A DNA stretch of 64,000 nt from Nocardia sp. NBC_00508 (lineage in GTDB: Bacteria > Actinomycetota > Actinomycetes > Mycobacteriales > Mycobacteriaceae): contig NZ_CP107852.1 in assembly GCF_036346875.1 (NCBI RefSeq), positions 6,014,001 through 6,078,000 on the forward strand, written 5' to 3'. The translations under genes were made by a program, and so were the position numbers. The notes below the pieces were generated by a model. That model saw nothing but the letters and a program-made list of their open reading frames with translations. It was not told the DNA's origin and ran no database searches. Below, one piece after another: positions 25,665-34,281 of the stretch (the stretch's first letter is position 1; every line of letters begins with the position of its first letter).

Positions 25665-27026
25665 ATGCGTATCGCGGTGGTCGGCGGTGGGATCAGCGGG
25701 CTGGTGGCCGCGTATCGGCTGCGGACGCTGCTCGGGTCGGGCGCCGACCTGCTCGTGCTCGATCGGGCCGAGCGAGTCGGCGGCATCCTGTACACCGGTG
25801 AATTAGCCGGGGAGCCGCTGGATCTCGGAGCCGAGGCGTTCGTCGGACGGCGGCCGGAGGTGCCCGAACTGCTGCGTGAACTCGAACTCGAGTCGCAGCT
25901 CGTGACCCCTGCCGGGCTGCGGCCGCTGGTGTGGTCGGGAGGTGCCGCGCACCGGTTGCCGGAGGGCACTCTGATGGGTATTCCGGCGAACGCCGAGTCG
26001 ATGCGCGGGCTGGTCGACGCCGCGACGCTGGCCCGGATCGCCGCGGAACCCGACCGGCCGCTGACCTGGGTACCGGGCTCGGATACCGATGTCTACGGCC
26101 TGGTCGCCGACCGATTCGGCGCGCAGGTCGCCGAACGTAGCGTGGATCCGCTGCTCGGCGGCGTCTACGCGGGCAGTTCGCGCTCCATCGGCGTCCGCGC
26201 CGCGCTGCCCACGCTGGCCGCGGCCCTGGACGACGGCGCGCCCAGCCTCACCGCGGCCGTCGGCGCCGCCCTGCCGCCGCCCTCGAACGCACCGGTCTTC
26301 GGTGGAATCCGCGACGGCTACCGGGTACTGCTCGACGCGCTGGCCGCACGCTCGGGCGCGAGCCTCGTCACGGCGACGCCGGGCACCCGCCTGGCCAGGG
26401 GCCTGCGCGGCTGGGTGGTCGACCCGATCGGCGCCGTCGACGCGGTGGTGCTCGCCACCCCGGCGCCGGTGACCGCGCGCCTCCTCGCAGCCGTCGCCCC
26501 TGGCGCCGCAGCGGAATTGGCGGGCGTCGAACTGTCCTCTTCGGTGGTGGTCGCCCTTGCGTTGCCGCGCGAGACCGCGCTGCCGCAGAACTCGGGCATT
26601 CTGGTAGCCACCGGAGAACCGTTGCGCGCCAAGGCGTTCACCCTCTCCAGCCGCAAGTGGACCCATCTCGCACAACGCGAAAGCGCCCTCGTCCGAGCCT
26701 CTTTCGGCAAATTCGGGGACGACGCTCCGCTCGCGTGGCCGGACGCCGAACTCGTCACCGCCGCCACCGAAGATCTGGCCGCCGTCACCGGCGTCGCCAT
26801 CGAACCGACCGCGGCGGTGGTCCAGCGCTGGCCCGGCGGTCTCGCCCAGTACGCGCCCGGCCACCCCGCCCGCATCGCGGCCGTCGAAGCCGAGGTCGCG
26901 GCACTCGACGGTCTCGCCGTGGCCGGTGCGTATCTGCACGGCGTCGGCGTACCCGCATGCGTCGCCTCGGGCGTCGCCGCGGCGCACCGAATCGCTGCTC
27001 AGGTCGGCGTAGACACCGCACACTGA
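25665..27026 (+). CDS. hemY: Coproporphyrinogen/protoporphyrinogen III oxidase, HemY/CgoX type
   Basis: A 453-residue FAD-dependent oxidase. The N-terminal dinucleotide fold begins at the start codon (MRIAVVGGGISGLVAAYRL) and is followed by LVLDRAERVGG and LDLGAEAFVGRRPEV. The middle shows DPLLGGVYAGSSRSIGVRAALP, as in bacterial HemY. The C-terminal FAD strand includes LAVAGAYLHGVGVPACVASG. Because HemQ is encoded next door, the pathway is the coproporphyrin-dependent one. The natural reaction is therefore probably coproporphyrinogen III to coproporphyrin III (CgoX), by analogy with characterised actinobacterial enzymes. Confidence 0.93.
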   Translation: MRIAVVGGGISGLVAAYRLRTLLGSGADLLVLDRAERVGGILYTGELAGEPLDLGAEAFVGRRPEVPELLRELELESQLVTPAGLRPLVWSGGAAHRLPEGTLMGIPANAESMRGLVDAATLARIAAEPDRPLTWVPGSDTDVYGLVADRFGAQVAERSVDPLLGGVYAGSSRSIGVRAALPTLAAALDDGAPSLTAAVGAALPPPSNAPVFGGIRDGYRVLLDALAARSGASLVTATPGTRLARGLRGWVVDPIGAVDAVVLATPAPVTARLLAAVAPGAAAELAGVELSSSVVVALALPRETALPQNSGILVATGEPLRAKAFTLSSRKWTHLAQRESALVRASFGKFGDDAPLAWPDAELVTAATEDLAAVTGVAIEPTAAVVQRWPGGLAQYAPGHPARIAAVEAEVAALDGLAVAGAYLHGVGVPACVASGVAAAHRIAAQVGVDTAH

Positions 27027-27175
27027 CGACACGCTGCCCGGCCGCGGAAGCCTCGCGGTAATCCCCAGCGATATTCGCCAGCTTCGCGCCGCGCGCGTCC
27101 CGGACGCCCGGGTCCACATCGAGCAGTTCACGCCCGGCGACGCGGGCGCTTCCCAGCGAGTGGCACGATAGGGCT

Positions 27176-27871
27176 ATGGCGCGACTCGACTATCAGGCTC
27201 TCAACTCCACCATCCGCTACCTGATGTTCTCGGTCTTCCAGGTGCAGCCCGGAGTGCTGGGCGAGGATCGGGACGCCGCGACCAAGGAGGCCAGGGCGTT
27301 CTTCGACGGTCTCGCCGATCGCGATGTCGTGGTGCGCGGCATCTACGACGTGGCCGGGATGCGCGCCGACGCCGACTTCATGATCTGGACGCACGCCGAA
27401 CGCCTCGAGGACCTGCAAGCCGCATACGCGGACTTCCGGCGCACCACCGAACTGGGCCGCGCCAGCGCGCCGGTGTGGAGCAATGTGGCGCTGCACCGGC
27501 CCGCCGAGTTCAACAAGAGCCATATCCCGGCGTTCCTGGCCGGGGAGGAGCCGGGTGCCTACATCTGCGTGTACCCGTTCGTCCGCTCCTACGAGTGGTA
27601 TCTGCTGCCCGACGACGAGCGCCGCCGGATGCTGGCCGACCACGGGAAGGCCGCGCGCGGTTACCCGGACGTGCGGGCCAACACGGTCAGCTCGTTCGCG
27701 CTGGGCGATTACGAGTGGATTCTCGCTTTCGAGGCGCCCGAACTGCACCGCATCGTCGACTTGATGCGCGATCTGCGGGCCACCGACGCCAGGCGGCATG
27801 TGCGCGAGGAGATCCCGTTCTTCACCGGGCCTCGCGTGGAGATCGAGAAACTGATCGCCGCCCTGCCCTGA
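27176..27871 (+). CDS. hemQ: Coproheme decarboxylase (HemQ/ChdC)
   Basis: Last step of the coproporphyrin-dependent heme pathway: oxidative decarboxylation of coproheme to heme b. A 231-residue chlorite-dismutase-family protein. Visible are ADADFMIWTHAERLEDLQ, the active-site region FVRSYEWYLLPDDERRRML (the Tyr that forms the reactive radical lies in this stretch), and GKAARGYPDVRANTVSSFALG with the proximal-His segment nearby. It is preceded by hemY and followed by a strong bidirectional terminator. Corresponds to Rv2676c. Confidence 0.95.
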   Translation: MARLDYQALNSTIRYLMFSVFQVQPGVLGEDRDAATKEARAFFDGLADRDVVVRGIYDVAGMRADADFMIWTHAERLEDLQAAYADFRRTTELGRASAPVWSNVALHRPAEFNKSHIPAFLAGEEPGAYICVYPFVRSYEWYLLPDDERRRMLADHGKAARGYPDVRANTVSSFALGDYEWILAFEAPELHRIVDLMRDLRATDARRHVREEIPFFTGPRVEIEKLIAALP

Positions 27872-28011
27872 CGCCGCCACCGGCGTGACTCGGAAATTGC
27901 GTTGGAGGTCGTCTCGCCCGCAGCGGTACGCGAGGATCGGGAGATCAAGCCGAAACTCTATGCCGCGGCGGTATTCCCGAACACTGGCGGGTAGCGGAGA
28001 GCGCAGACGGT

Positions 28012-28041
28012 GCGCATGCCCCAAAATCTCGGGGCATGCGC
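28012..28041. terminator. Bidirectional hairpin between convergent hemQ and msrB
   Basis: A perfect 11-bp stem (28012-28022 GCGCATGCCCC with 28031-28041) closes an 8-nt loop, AAAATCTC. It lies in the 212-bp gap between the ends of two convergent genes and can serve both strands. Confidence 0.8.
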
Positions 28042-28083
28042 GGTGGTGGTCTGATCCGTACTCTTGCCGTCGGCGTCGGGCTG

Positions 28084-28527
28084 TTACTCCGCTGCGCTGT
28101 CCGAGGGGTGCAGTCGCAGGGCGATGGAGTTGATGCAGTAGCGCTTGTCGGTGGGCGTGTTGTACCCCTCGCCCTCGAACACGTGGCCGAGGTGGCTGTG
28201 GCAGTTCGCGCACAGCACTTCGACCCGGTGCATGCCGAGTGAGTCGTCCGATCGCAGAATCACCGCGTCGGAGCCCGCTGGATCGAAGAAGGACGGCCAG
28301 CCACAGTGCGAGTCGAACTTCTCGGTGCTGCGGAACAGTTCCGTGCCGCAGGCCCGGCAGACGTAGACGCCTTCGGTCTTGGTGTCGGTGTACTCGCCAA
28401 TGAACGGGCGCTCGGTGGCGGCCTCGCGCAGCACCGCGTACTCCTCCGGATTCAGCTTCAACCGCCATTCCTGCGGGGAGAGCTGGATCCGCGGCGCGGG
28501 CAGGGATGTGTCGGCGTCGGAGCTCAT
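28084..28527 (-). CDS. msrB: Peptide-methionine (R)-S-oxide reductase
   Basis: Repairs methionine-R-sulfoxide in oxidised proteins. 147 residues with the full MsrB pattern: structural zinc ligands in VCRACGTELF (Cys57, Cys60) and VLCANCHSHLGHVF (Cys106, Cys109), substrate-pocket FDSHCGWPSFFDP, and catalytic Cys131 in RYCINSIALRL. The resolving-Cys position may be Cys75. It is the last gene of a minus-strand operon; its ATG overlaps the aftC stop (ATGA). Confidence 0.96.
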   Translation of the reverse strand: MSSDADTSLPAPRIQLSPQEWRLKLNPEEYAVLREAATERPFIGEYTDTKTEGVYVCRACGTELFRSTEKFDSHCGWPSFFDPAGSDAVILRSDDSLGMHRVEVLCANCHSHLGHVFEGEGYNTPTDKRYCINSIALRLHPSDSAAE

Positions 28528-29882
28528 GGCTCCACGCTAATACGATTCTGTTCCGCGGGCGCCGCACCGTTCTGTGACCGGGAGGTTTCCGTCGCGAGGG
28601 CGGCGCTGGGCGCCGGGGTGGGCTGCTGTGGCGCGTCGCCGCGCGGATCCGGCGCGGAACGCATCCACGCGGGATCGAGCCCGAACGGCAGCCGCCCTTC
28701 TCGCCGCGCCGCCAGGTAGCGCTCGCCCAGCACACAGAACACCACGATCAGCAGCAGACCCCAGCCGAAGGTGATACGCAGGTACTCCACGTTGCGGCCG
28801 ACATGCTGCCAGCGATCCGACAGCCACTTGTCGTAGCTCATGAAGCCGAAGATCGCCAGCCAGGCCGGCCAGTTGCGCAGCACCGAATTGCGCAGCACCA
28901 CCGTCATCAGGAACGGGAACAGCATCATCGAGTAGTACATCTGCCCGAGCGAGCTGAGCAGGAACGACGCCGTCAGCAACACGCCCGAGGTGGTGCACAC
29001 GAAGAACAACTCGTCATCGCGGTAGTAGCGGTACAACAGCCACAGCGACAGCAGCACGAGCACGCCGAGCACCACGCGCATGCCCCAGGTCAGCAACGGC
29101 GGCAGGCCGTAGTACTCGCCGTTGCCGACGATCGCGCTGTTGAAGTAGTCGCGGGATTCGAAGATGTAGGGCCCGGTGCGGGTGAAGAACTTCTCCGGGT
29201 CCTTGGACAGCGGCCAGGCGATCGCGGTCAGCGCCACCGGCACGCCGAGCGCGGTGATGAACACCTTCCACTGCCCGCGCACCAGCGCGATCAAGAGCAG
29301 GGGGGCCAGCGTCGGTTTCACCGCGATACTCAATCCGAGCGCGGCGCCCGCCCAGAGGTCTCGTCGTTGCAACAGCAGACAGATGAAGATCAGCTCCGCC
29401 AGCAGCACGCAACCGTTGACATTGGTGAACACCAACGTGTTGATCACGGTCTCGGACGTGAACATCGCCAGCAACAGCGCCGGAGCGGCAACCGAGTTCA
29501 GCGTGTACCGGAACAGCCGCAGCAGCAGGTACCACGCGATGAGGATCGCGATCGCGTTCAGCGCGATGAACAGCCAGCGCGATTTCTCGTAGTCGATGGC
29601 GGCGATCGGCGCGATGAGCAGGGTGCCGCTCGGCGGGTAGAGGTAGTGCGGATCGACCGAGTCGAAGTTCGCGGTGTAGACCGGCCTGCCGTTCAGGAAA
29701 TCGAGAGATGCCTGGTAGACCGGCTTGTAGTCATCGGTGATGAAGCCGTTGACAGCCTTGATGAACACCCGGTTCAGCACGGTCATGACCGCCAGGGGCC
29801 AGAGCGCGAACTTGATCACCTCGGCGGTGGTACGAGCGGTCCGGGGCTCGAGCTGTCGAAGGAACACTGGGGCACGGTACAC
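28524..29882 (-). CDS. aftC: Alpha-(1->3)-arabinofuranosyltransferase AftC-like (GT87, DUF2029)
   Basis: Polytopic GT-C glycosyltransferase that uses decaprenyl-phospho-arabinose to branch the arabinan of arabinogalactan and lipoarabinomannan outside the membrane. About 452 residues from GTG 29882 (M. tuberculosis AftC is about 433), with about ten transmembrane helices. The conserved acidic motif FITDDYKPVYQASLDFLNG sits in the first extracytoplasmic loop, followed by PHYLYPPSGTLLIAP. The C-terminal 60 residues are hydrophilic and Pro/Ala-rich. Genomic context (RibD-like, secreted hydrolase, aftC, msrB) equals Rv2671-Rv2674. Other start GTGs nearby are possible. Confidence 0.92.
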   Translation of the reverse strand: MYRAPVFLRQLEPRTARTTAEVIKFALWPLAVMTVLNRVFIKAVNGFITDDYKPVYQASLDFLNGRPVYTANFDSVDPHYLYPPSGTLLIAPIAAIDYEKSRWLFIALNAIAILIAWYLLLRLFRYTLNSVAAPALLLAMFTSETVINTLVFTNVNGCVLLAELIFICLLLQRRDLWAGAALGLSIAVKPTLAPLLLIALVRGQWKVFITALGVPVALTAIAWPLSKDPEKFFTRTGPYIFESRDYFNSAIVGNGEYYGLPPLLTWGMRVVLGVLVLLSLWLLYRYYRDDELFFVCTTSGVLLTASFLLSSLGQMYYSMMLFPFLMTVVLRNSVLRNWPAWLAIFGFMSYDKWLSDRWQHVGRNVEYLRITFGWGLLLIVVFCVLGERYLAARREGRLPFGLDPAWMRSAPDPRGDAPQQPTPAPSAALATETSRSQNGAAPAEQNRISVEP

Positions 29883-29950
29883 CGGATCGATTACCGGTGG
29901 TTGCCGGGACCTGTCCGACGCGCGCTCGAGCGGCCCAGGGAACCCGGGTG

Positions 29951-31507
29951 TCAGGCCGGGCAGGCGGTGCCGTCGGCGGGGAGTTTGCCATCCTTCAGGT
30001 AGTCGAGCAGCGCCCGCTGCGCGCAGCTGGAGTGGGTCGACACCGGATGGCCGAAGCCTTGCCAGGCGAGCGCCGCATGCCGGGCGCCCGCCGCACCCAA
30101 CGCGCCGGTCACCGACGACTGACCGCCGTTGCCGACCACCGGATCCGCGACTCCGCCGAGCACCAGCACCGGGATGCCGAGCTTCTCCGGCATCGGCGGC
30201 GCGGTCGAGACCGGCCATGCCGCGCATTCCATCAGCGCGATGGCCGCCGCTTTGCCGAAGACCGGGTACTTGCCGCCCCAGGCGCCCGCGAGTTCGGTGG
30301 CCTTGCCCGGCGTCGGCGGCTGCTGGGTGTCGCTGCACCGGTTGACGAACTGCCCGTCGCTCTCGGTGGCGGCGGACTCGCGCACGATCAGATTGCTCAG
30401 CGGGCCCCGGTCGCCGCGTCCGGCCGCGGCGAGCGCATCCGCCAGCTCACCGATCCGGTTGACCTGGTCGGCGCGCGGGCTGCCCAGGAATCCCGACAGC
30501 GCGGTGAGCACCGCGTTCGCCGAGATGTCGCCGAGCCCGCCGGACCCGGCCCGGTTCACCAGATCGGTGATCGCCGCGCGCGGGTCGGCGCCCAGCGAGC
30601 AGCCGACGCCGACGCAGCGCTGCGCGAACGCGGTCAGCGCGGCCTCGGCGCCCTGCACAGCCTGCTCCGCCCGGGTGACGGCGTCCGTGCCGACCGGCTC
30701 GGGGGAGTCGAGCACCAGCCGGGCGAGGTGGTCGCCGTACTTGCGGGCGTAGCTGAGCGCGACCTTCGCACCATTGCCGGTGCCGAGCAGCGTGATGTGC
30801 TCGACCTGCCACTGCCTGCGCAACTGCTCGATGTCGTCGGCGGCGTGCGGTGCGTCGAACGTGCCCTCGTAAGGCTGCAAGAAGTCGCGGCAGGCGATGG
30901 TGCCTTCCTGGCTCAGGGTGGTCATCCGCGGCACCGGATCGCCGGCGCCGGGACCGAACTGGGCGTTGTCGGCCAGCCCGCTGCGGATCTCCGGCGGCAG
31001 GCAGTCGATCGGCTGCGAGCTGCCGAGACCGCGCCGGTCCACCGCGACGATCGGGCGGGCGGCCAGCAGCGCGGCGGCCGGACCCGCGGCGAGTCCGGCG
31101 AGGGTGGCGGTCGAGGAGCGGTCTGTGCCCGAGGTGAGCACCAGGGGCGGCACATCGGCCGGAGTCTGTGCCAGACGGGCGCGCATCGCACCGGCACGGA
31201 AGTTGCCGAGCACCGCGCCCGCCGCGTCGATGGGAGTCGAGAATTCGGCGCAGTCGAGCACCAGTCCGGCGGGCGCGGGGCCGAGCCCGAGCAGGTCCAG
31301 GGTCGGCTGGGTGCACTCGCGCCAGCTGAGGTCGGTCTTGGGCAGCTCCGCGTTCGGTGGCGCGGGCGCCGCGGCGGAAGTCGCGGCAGTGCCCGCGACG
31401 GGCGGGCGCTGTACCGCGACACCGGGACGATCCGACGGTCCCGCGCCGCAACCGGCGGTGACGATCGAGAGGGTGGCGGCAAGCACGGCGGCCCGAGTCC
31501 AGCGCAT
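29951..31507 (-). CDS. Exported lipoprotein of the alpha/beta-hydrolase TAP family, probably lacking the nucleophile
   Basis: A 518-residue protein with a lipoprotein signal peptide (MRWTRAAVLAATLSIVTAGC; lipobox VTAG-C at residues ~16-20). It has an alpha/beta-hydrolase fold with a large lid and the TAP-like C-terminal domain (IPVLVLGGVADPVVG; WQGFGHPVSTHSSCAQRALLDYL). The acid and His of the triad are identifiable, but the nucleophile elbow reads LLGTGNGAKVALSY, with no Ser at the expected G-x-S-x-G position. My recollection is that the mycobacterial relative Rv2672, annotated as a possible protease, has a similar change. It may bind rather than cleave a substrate. It lies between the RibD-like gene and aftC on the same strand. 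Confidence 0.85.
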   Translation of the reverse strand: MRWTRAAVLAATLSIVTAGCGAGPSDRPGVAVQRPPVAGTAATSAAAPAPPNAELPKTDLSWRECTQPTLDLLGLGPAPAGLVLDCAEFSTPIDAAGAVLGNFRAGAMRARLAQTPADVPPLVLTSGTDRSSTATLAGLAAGPAAALLAARPIVAVDRRGLGSSQPIDCLPPEIRSGLADNAQFGPGAGDPVPRMTTLSQEGTIACRDFLQPYEGTFDAPHAADDIEQLRRQWQVEHITLLGTGNGAKVALSYARKYGDHLARLVLDSPEPVGTDAVTRAEQAVQGAEAALTAFAQRCVGVGCSLGADPRAAITDLVNRAGSGGLGDISANAVLTALSGFLGSPRADQVNRIGELADALAAAGRGDRGPLSNLIVRESAATESDGQFVNRCSDTQQPPTPGKATELAGAWGGKYPVFGKAAAIALMECAAWPVSTAPPMPEKLGIPVLVLGGVADPVVGNGGQSSVTGALGAAGARHAALAWQGFGHPVSTHSSCAQRALLDYLKDGKLPADGTACPA

Positions 31508-31538
31508 TGCTACAGCCTGCCAGGTTCCGGCGCCTGTT

Positions 31539-32300
31539 TCATCGACGGGCCCACCGGGTGAGTATCGTGCCATCGTCGTCGAGTAGCACGTGCGCGGGAG
31601 TCATGCGGGTACGGAACTCGTGCGCCGACAGCGAGATTCGCCGCGCCGTGCCGCCGACCAGCAGCGGCGCGGTGGTCAGGCAGAGCTCGTCGACCACGTC
31701 GGCCGCGAGCAGTTCACCGAACAATTGCGGGCCGCCCTCGGTCAGCACACGCAGCAGGCCGCGCGCGCCGAGTGCGCGCAGCAGGCCGTGCGGTGTCACC
31801 GCGATGTCGCCCGCCTCGATCACCTCGGCGCCGGCGTCGGTCAGTCGCCGCTTGCGGTCGGCGGGTGCCGTGGCCGTCGTGATGATCAACGGCGGCACCT
31901 GGGTATCGGTGAGCAGCCGGGCACCCGGTTCGAGCACCGCGCTCGCGGTGACCACCGCGATCGGCGGTGGTGCCCCGTCGGGATGTCCGCCGATGCCACG
32001 CTCATGGAAGGCGCGGCGGCGGCGCGGGTCGGTGCGTGCTCCGCCGTAGTTCTCCGCGCGCGCGGTGCCCGCGCCGACCACGATCACGTCGGCCAGCTCG
32101 CGCAGCAGCATGAACACCGTCTTGTCGGCCGGGGTGCCCAGCCCCTCGGACAGGTTCCCGCTGGTGGCGGCACCGTCGATGCTGGAGACGAAATTGGCGC
32201 GGACCCAAGGCGCGTCGAGCCGGGCGGGGAAGGCGTACAACTGCGCGAGGTCGTCCGGACTCAGTCCTGTGAGCTGGATCGCATTGTGGCTACGCTGCAT
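31539..32300 (-). CDS. RibD C-terminal/dihydrofolate-reductase-fold reductase
   Basis: A 253-residue NADPH-dependent pyrimidine reductase-like protein without a deaminase domain. The fold is recognisable from WVRANFVSSIDGAATSGNLS, ELADVIVVGAGTARAENYGG, LRVLTEGGPQLFGELLAADVVDEL and LTTAPLLVGG. The mycobacterial counterpart Rv2671 can substitute for dihydrofolate reductase when overexpressed and contributes to para-aminosalicylate resistance (established for M. tuberculosis; assumed here). It is the first gene of the minus-strand unit leading to aftC-msrB and is divergent from zapE across 35 bp. Confidence 0.9.
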   Translation of the reverse strand: MQRSHNAIQLTGLSPDDLAQLYAFPARLDAPWVRANFVSSIDGAATSGNLSEGLGTPADKTVFMLLRELADVIVVGAGTARAENYGGARTDPRRRRAFHERGIGGHPDGAPPPIAVVTASAVLEPGARLLTDTQVPPLIITTATAPADRKRRLTDAGAEVIEAGDIAVTPHGLLRALGARGLLRVLTEGGPQLFGELLAADVVDELCLTTAPLLVGGTARRISLSAHEFRTRMTPAHVLLDDDGTILTRWARR

Positions 32301-32335
32301 GAAAGTAGATCACACCACGTCTTTAGGCTTCGTCC

Positions 32336-33358
32336 ATGCAAGAACGCCTCGTCGATCGCCACCCGGAGGTTCCGGCCGATCAGCTCGTCGCCCAGATGGT
32401 GCCTCCGCCCATGTTCGACGAGGTGAGTTTCGCCTCCTACATCCCCGACCCGAAGGAACCGAGCCAGGCGGCCGCGGTCCAGCAGGCCGAGAAGTTCGCC
32501 GGCAAGGTCGCCGAGATCGGCAAGGCCGCGCGGAAGAAAAGCCTGTTCGGCAAGAAGAAGCAGGTCAGCGGCGCCGGTCTGTATCTGGACGGCGGATTCG
32601 GCGTGGGCAAGACCCACCTGCTGGCCTCTATCTTCCACAGCTCGCCCGCGCCCAAGTCCTTCGGCACGTTCGGCGAGCTGACCAACCTGGTGGGTGCGCT
32701 GGGCTTCGCCAACGCGCTGGAGCGGCTGTCGGGCAACAGCGTGCTGTGCATCGACGAGTTCGAGCTCGACGACCCGGGCGACACCATGCTGGTCTCCCGC
32801 CTGCTGACCGAACTGTCCGCCGCCGGGGTCTCGATCGCCGCCACGTCCAACACGCTGCCGGGCCAGCTGGGCGAAGGACGTTTCGCCGCACAGGATTTCC
32901 TGCGCGAGATCAAGAAACTGGGGTCGATCTTCGAGGCGGTGCGTGTCGACGGGCCGGATTACCGCCACCGCGATCTGCCGCCCGCACCGGAACCCACGTC
33001 GCCGGAGGTGCTGGCCGAACGCGCCGCGAGCACACCGGGTGCCACGCTCGACGAGTTCGACGCACTGCTGAAGCACTTGAGCACGCTGCACCCGTCGAAG
33101 TACCGCGCGTTGATCTCCGGGGTGTCGTCGGTCTTCATCTCGAACGTGCATCCGGTCGTCGATCAGGCCGTCGCCTTGCGCATCGTGGTGCTGGCCGACC
33201 GGCTCTACGACGCGAGCGTCCCGGTCACGGTGTCGGGCGCCAAGCTCGACGAGATCTTCTCCGCGGAGATGCTCGAGGGCGGCTACCGCAAGAAGTACCT
33301 GCGCGCGATCTCGCGCCTGCTCGCGCTGTCGCGCTTCGAGGTCGCGGCCCAGCGCTGA
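32336..33358 (+). CDS. zapE: AFG1-like ATPase ZapE
   Basis: A 340-residue AAA-type ATPase. Walker A is GGFGVGKTH (Lys92), Walker B is VLCIDEFELDDP, and the sensor segment is AATSNTLPGQLGEGRF. The C-terminal AFG1 region includes YRALISGVSSVFISNVHPV and GGYRKKYLRAISRLLAL. In E. coli ZapE affects Z-ring constriction, and eukaryotic Afg1 aids mitochondrial protein turnover; the actinobacterial role (Rv2670c) is not defined. A basic segment, KKSLFGKKK, precedes the ATPase core. Start ATG 32336. Confidence 0.93.
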   Translation: MQERLVDRHPEVPADQLVAQMVPPPMFDEVSFASYIPDPKEPSQAAAVQQAEKFAGKVAEIGKAARKKSLFGKKKQVSGAGLYLDGGFGVGKTHLLASIFHSSPAPKSFGTFGELTNLVGALGFANALERLSGNSVLCIDEFELDDPGDTMLVSRLLTELSAAGVSIAATSNTLPGQLGEGRFAAQDFLREIKKLGSIFEAVRVDGPDYRHRDLPPAPEPTSPEVLAERAASTPGATLDEFDALLKHLSTLHPSKYRALISGVSSVFISNVHPVVDQAVALRIVVLADRLYDASVPVTVSGAKLDEIFSAEMLEGGYRKKYLRAISRLLALSRFEVAAQR

Positions 33359-33417
33359 GTTCCACCGCGAGGTTCGGCAGGATCGACCCACCGCGCATAG
33401 CCCCTTGGAGCAATCGA

Positions 33418-34206
33418 ATGGCCCATCGTTTTCGTACCCCGGTCGCCATGGCGGCCGGCCTGGCGGTCGCATTCGGGCCGGTAACCGGCACCGCACTCGC
33501 CGATCCGCCCGCGGTCACCGCGGTCTCGGTCGATCGCTCTCTGCCTCTGCACGGCGTGCAGAACGCCCGCGATGTCGGCGGATACCGCACGGCCGACGGC
33601 CGGACCGTGCGCGCCGGCCTGGTGTACCGGACCGGGCAGCTGAACAACGCCACCGCGGAGGATCTGGCCGCGCTGACCGATCGCCGGGTCCGCTCGGTCT
33701 ACGACCTGCGCACGGTCTTCGAGCGCGCGCTCGGCCCGGACCGCGTCCCGGCGGGCGCCACGGCGAACTGGGCGGATGTCATCGGCCAAGCTCCGCCGGA
33801 GGTCATCGCCACCACGGTCACCGGAGGCGACGGGCTCTACCGCGCGTTCATCACGGCGCCGGGCGCGAACGAGGCGTTCTCGTCGGTGCTGCGGGCCGTC
33901 ATCGACACCGACGGGGCGCTGCTGTTCCACTGCACCGCGGGCAAAGATCGCACCGGTTGGGCAGCGGCAGTGCTGCTCACCTTGCTCGGCGTCGATCGTG
34001 ACACGGTGACCGAGGACTATCTGCTGTCGAACCGGTACCGCAACGCGCGCGGCGACGATCCGCTCAATGGCGTGCAGCGATCCTGGCTCGACGCCGCCTT
34101 CGACCAGGCGAACCAGACCTACGGCAGTTTCGACGGCTATGTCCGGGAGGGACTGAAGATCACCGAAGCGGAAATCGCCGCGCTGAAGGCCGAACTGCTG
34201 GCCTGA
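33418..34206 (+). CDS. Secreted tyrosine-protein phosphatase (PtpB/DSP type)
   Basis: A 262-residue protein with a Sec signal peptide (FRTPVAMAAGLAVAFG..ALADPP, cleavage near residue 29). The catalytic loop is complete: HCTAGKDRTG with Cys172 and Arg178, followed by the family-typical EDYLLSN. Upstream blocks include NARDVGGYRTADGRTVRAGLVYRTGQL and VRSVYDLRT. PtpB-type enzymes of mycobacteria are exported and have broad phosphotyrosine/phosphoinositide activity. Here export by Sec is clear, while a host-directed role is only an analogy. Start ATG 33418 follows TTGGAG. Confidence 0.92.
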   Translation: MAHRFRTPVAMAAGLAVAFGPVTGTALADPPAVTAVSVDRSLPLHGVQNARDVGGYRTADGRTVRAGLVYRTGQLNNATAEDLAALTDRRVRSVYDLRTVFERALGPDRVPAGATANWADVIGQAPPEVIATTVTGGDGLYRAFITAPGANEAFSSVLRAVIDTDGALLFHCTAGKDRTGWAAAVLLTLLGVDRDTVTEDYLLSNRYRNARGDDPLNGVQRSWLDAAFDQANQTYGSFDGYVREGLKITEAEIAALKAELLA

Positions 34207-34281
34207 GCGCTCCGCGTTTCACGTCCCGGACAAACGTCCGCTCCGGCTGTTCGCGACCGTATTGCACACTACGATCCCGGC

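Noticed and set aside
27128..28735. Long minus-strand open frame across hemQ and msrB
   Set aside because: No recognisable motifs; it crosses the strong terminator hairpin and runs antisense to hemQ, whose motifs are clear.
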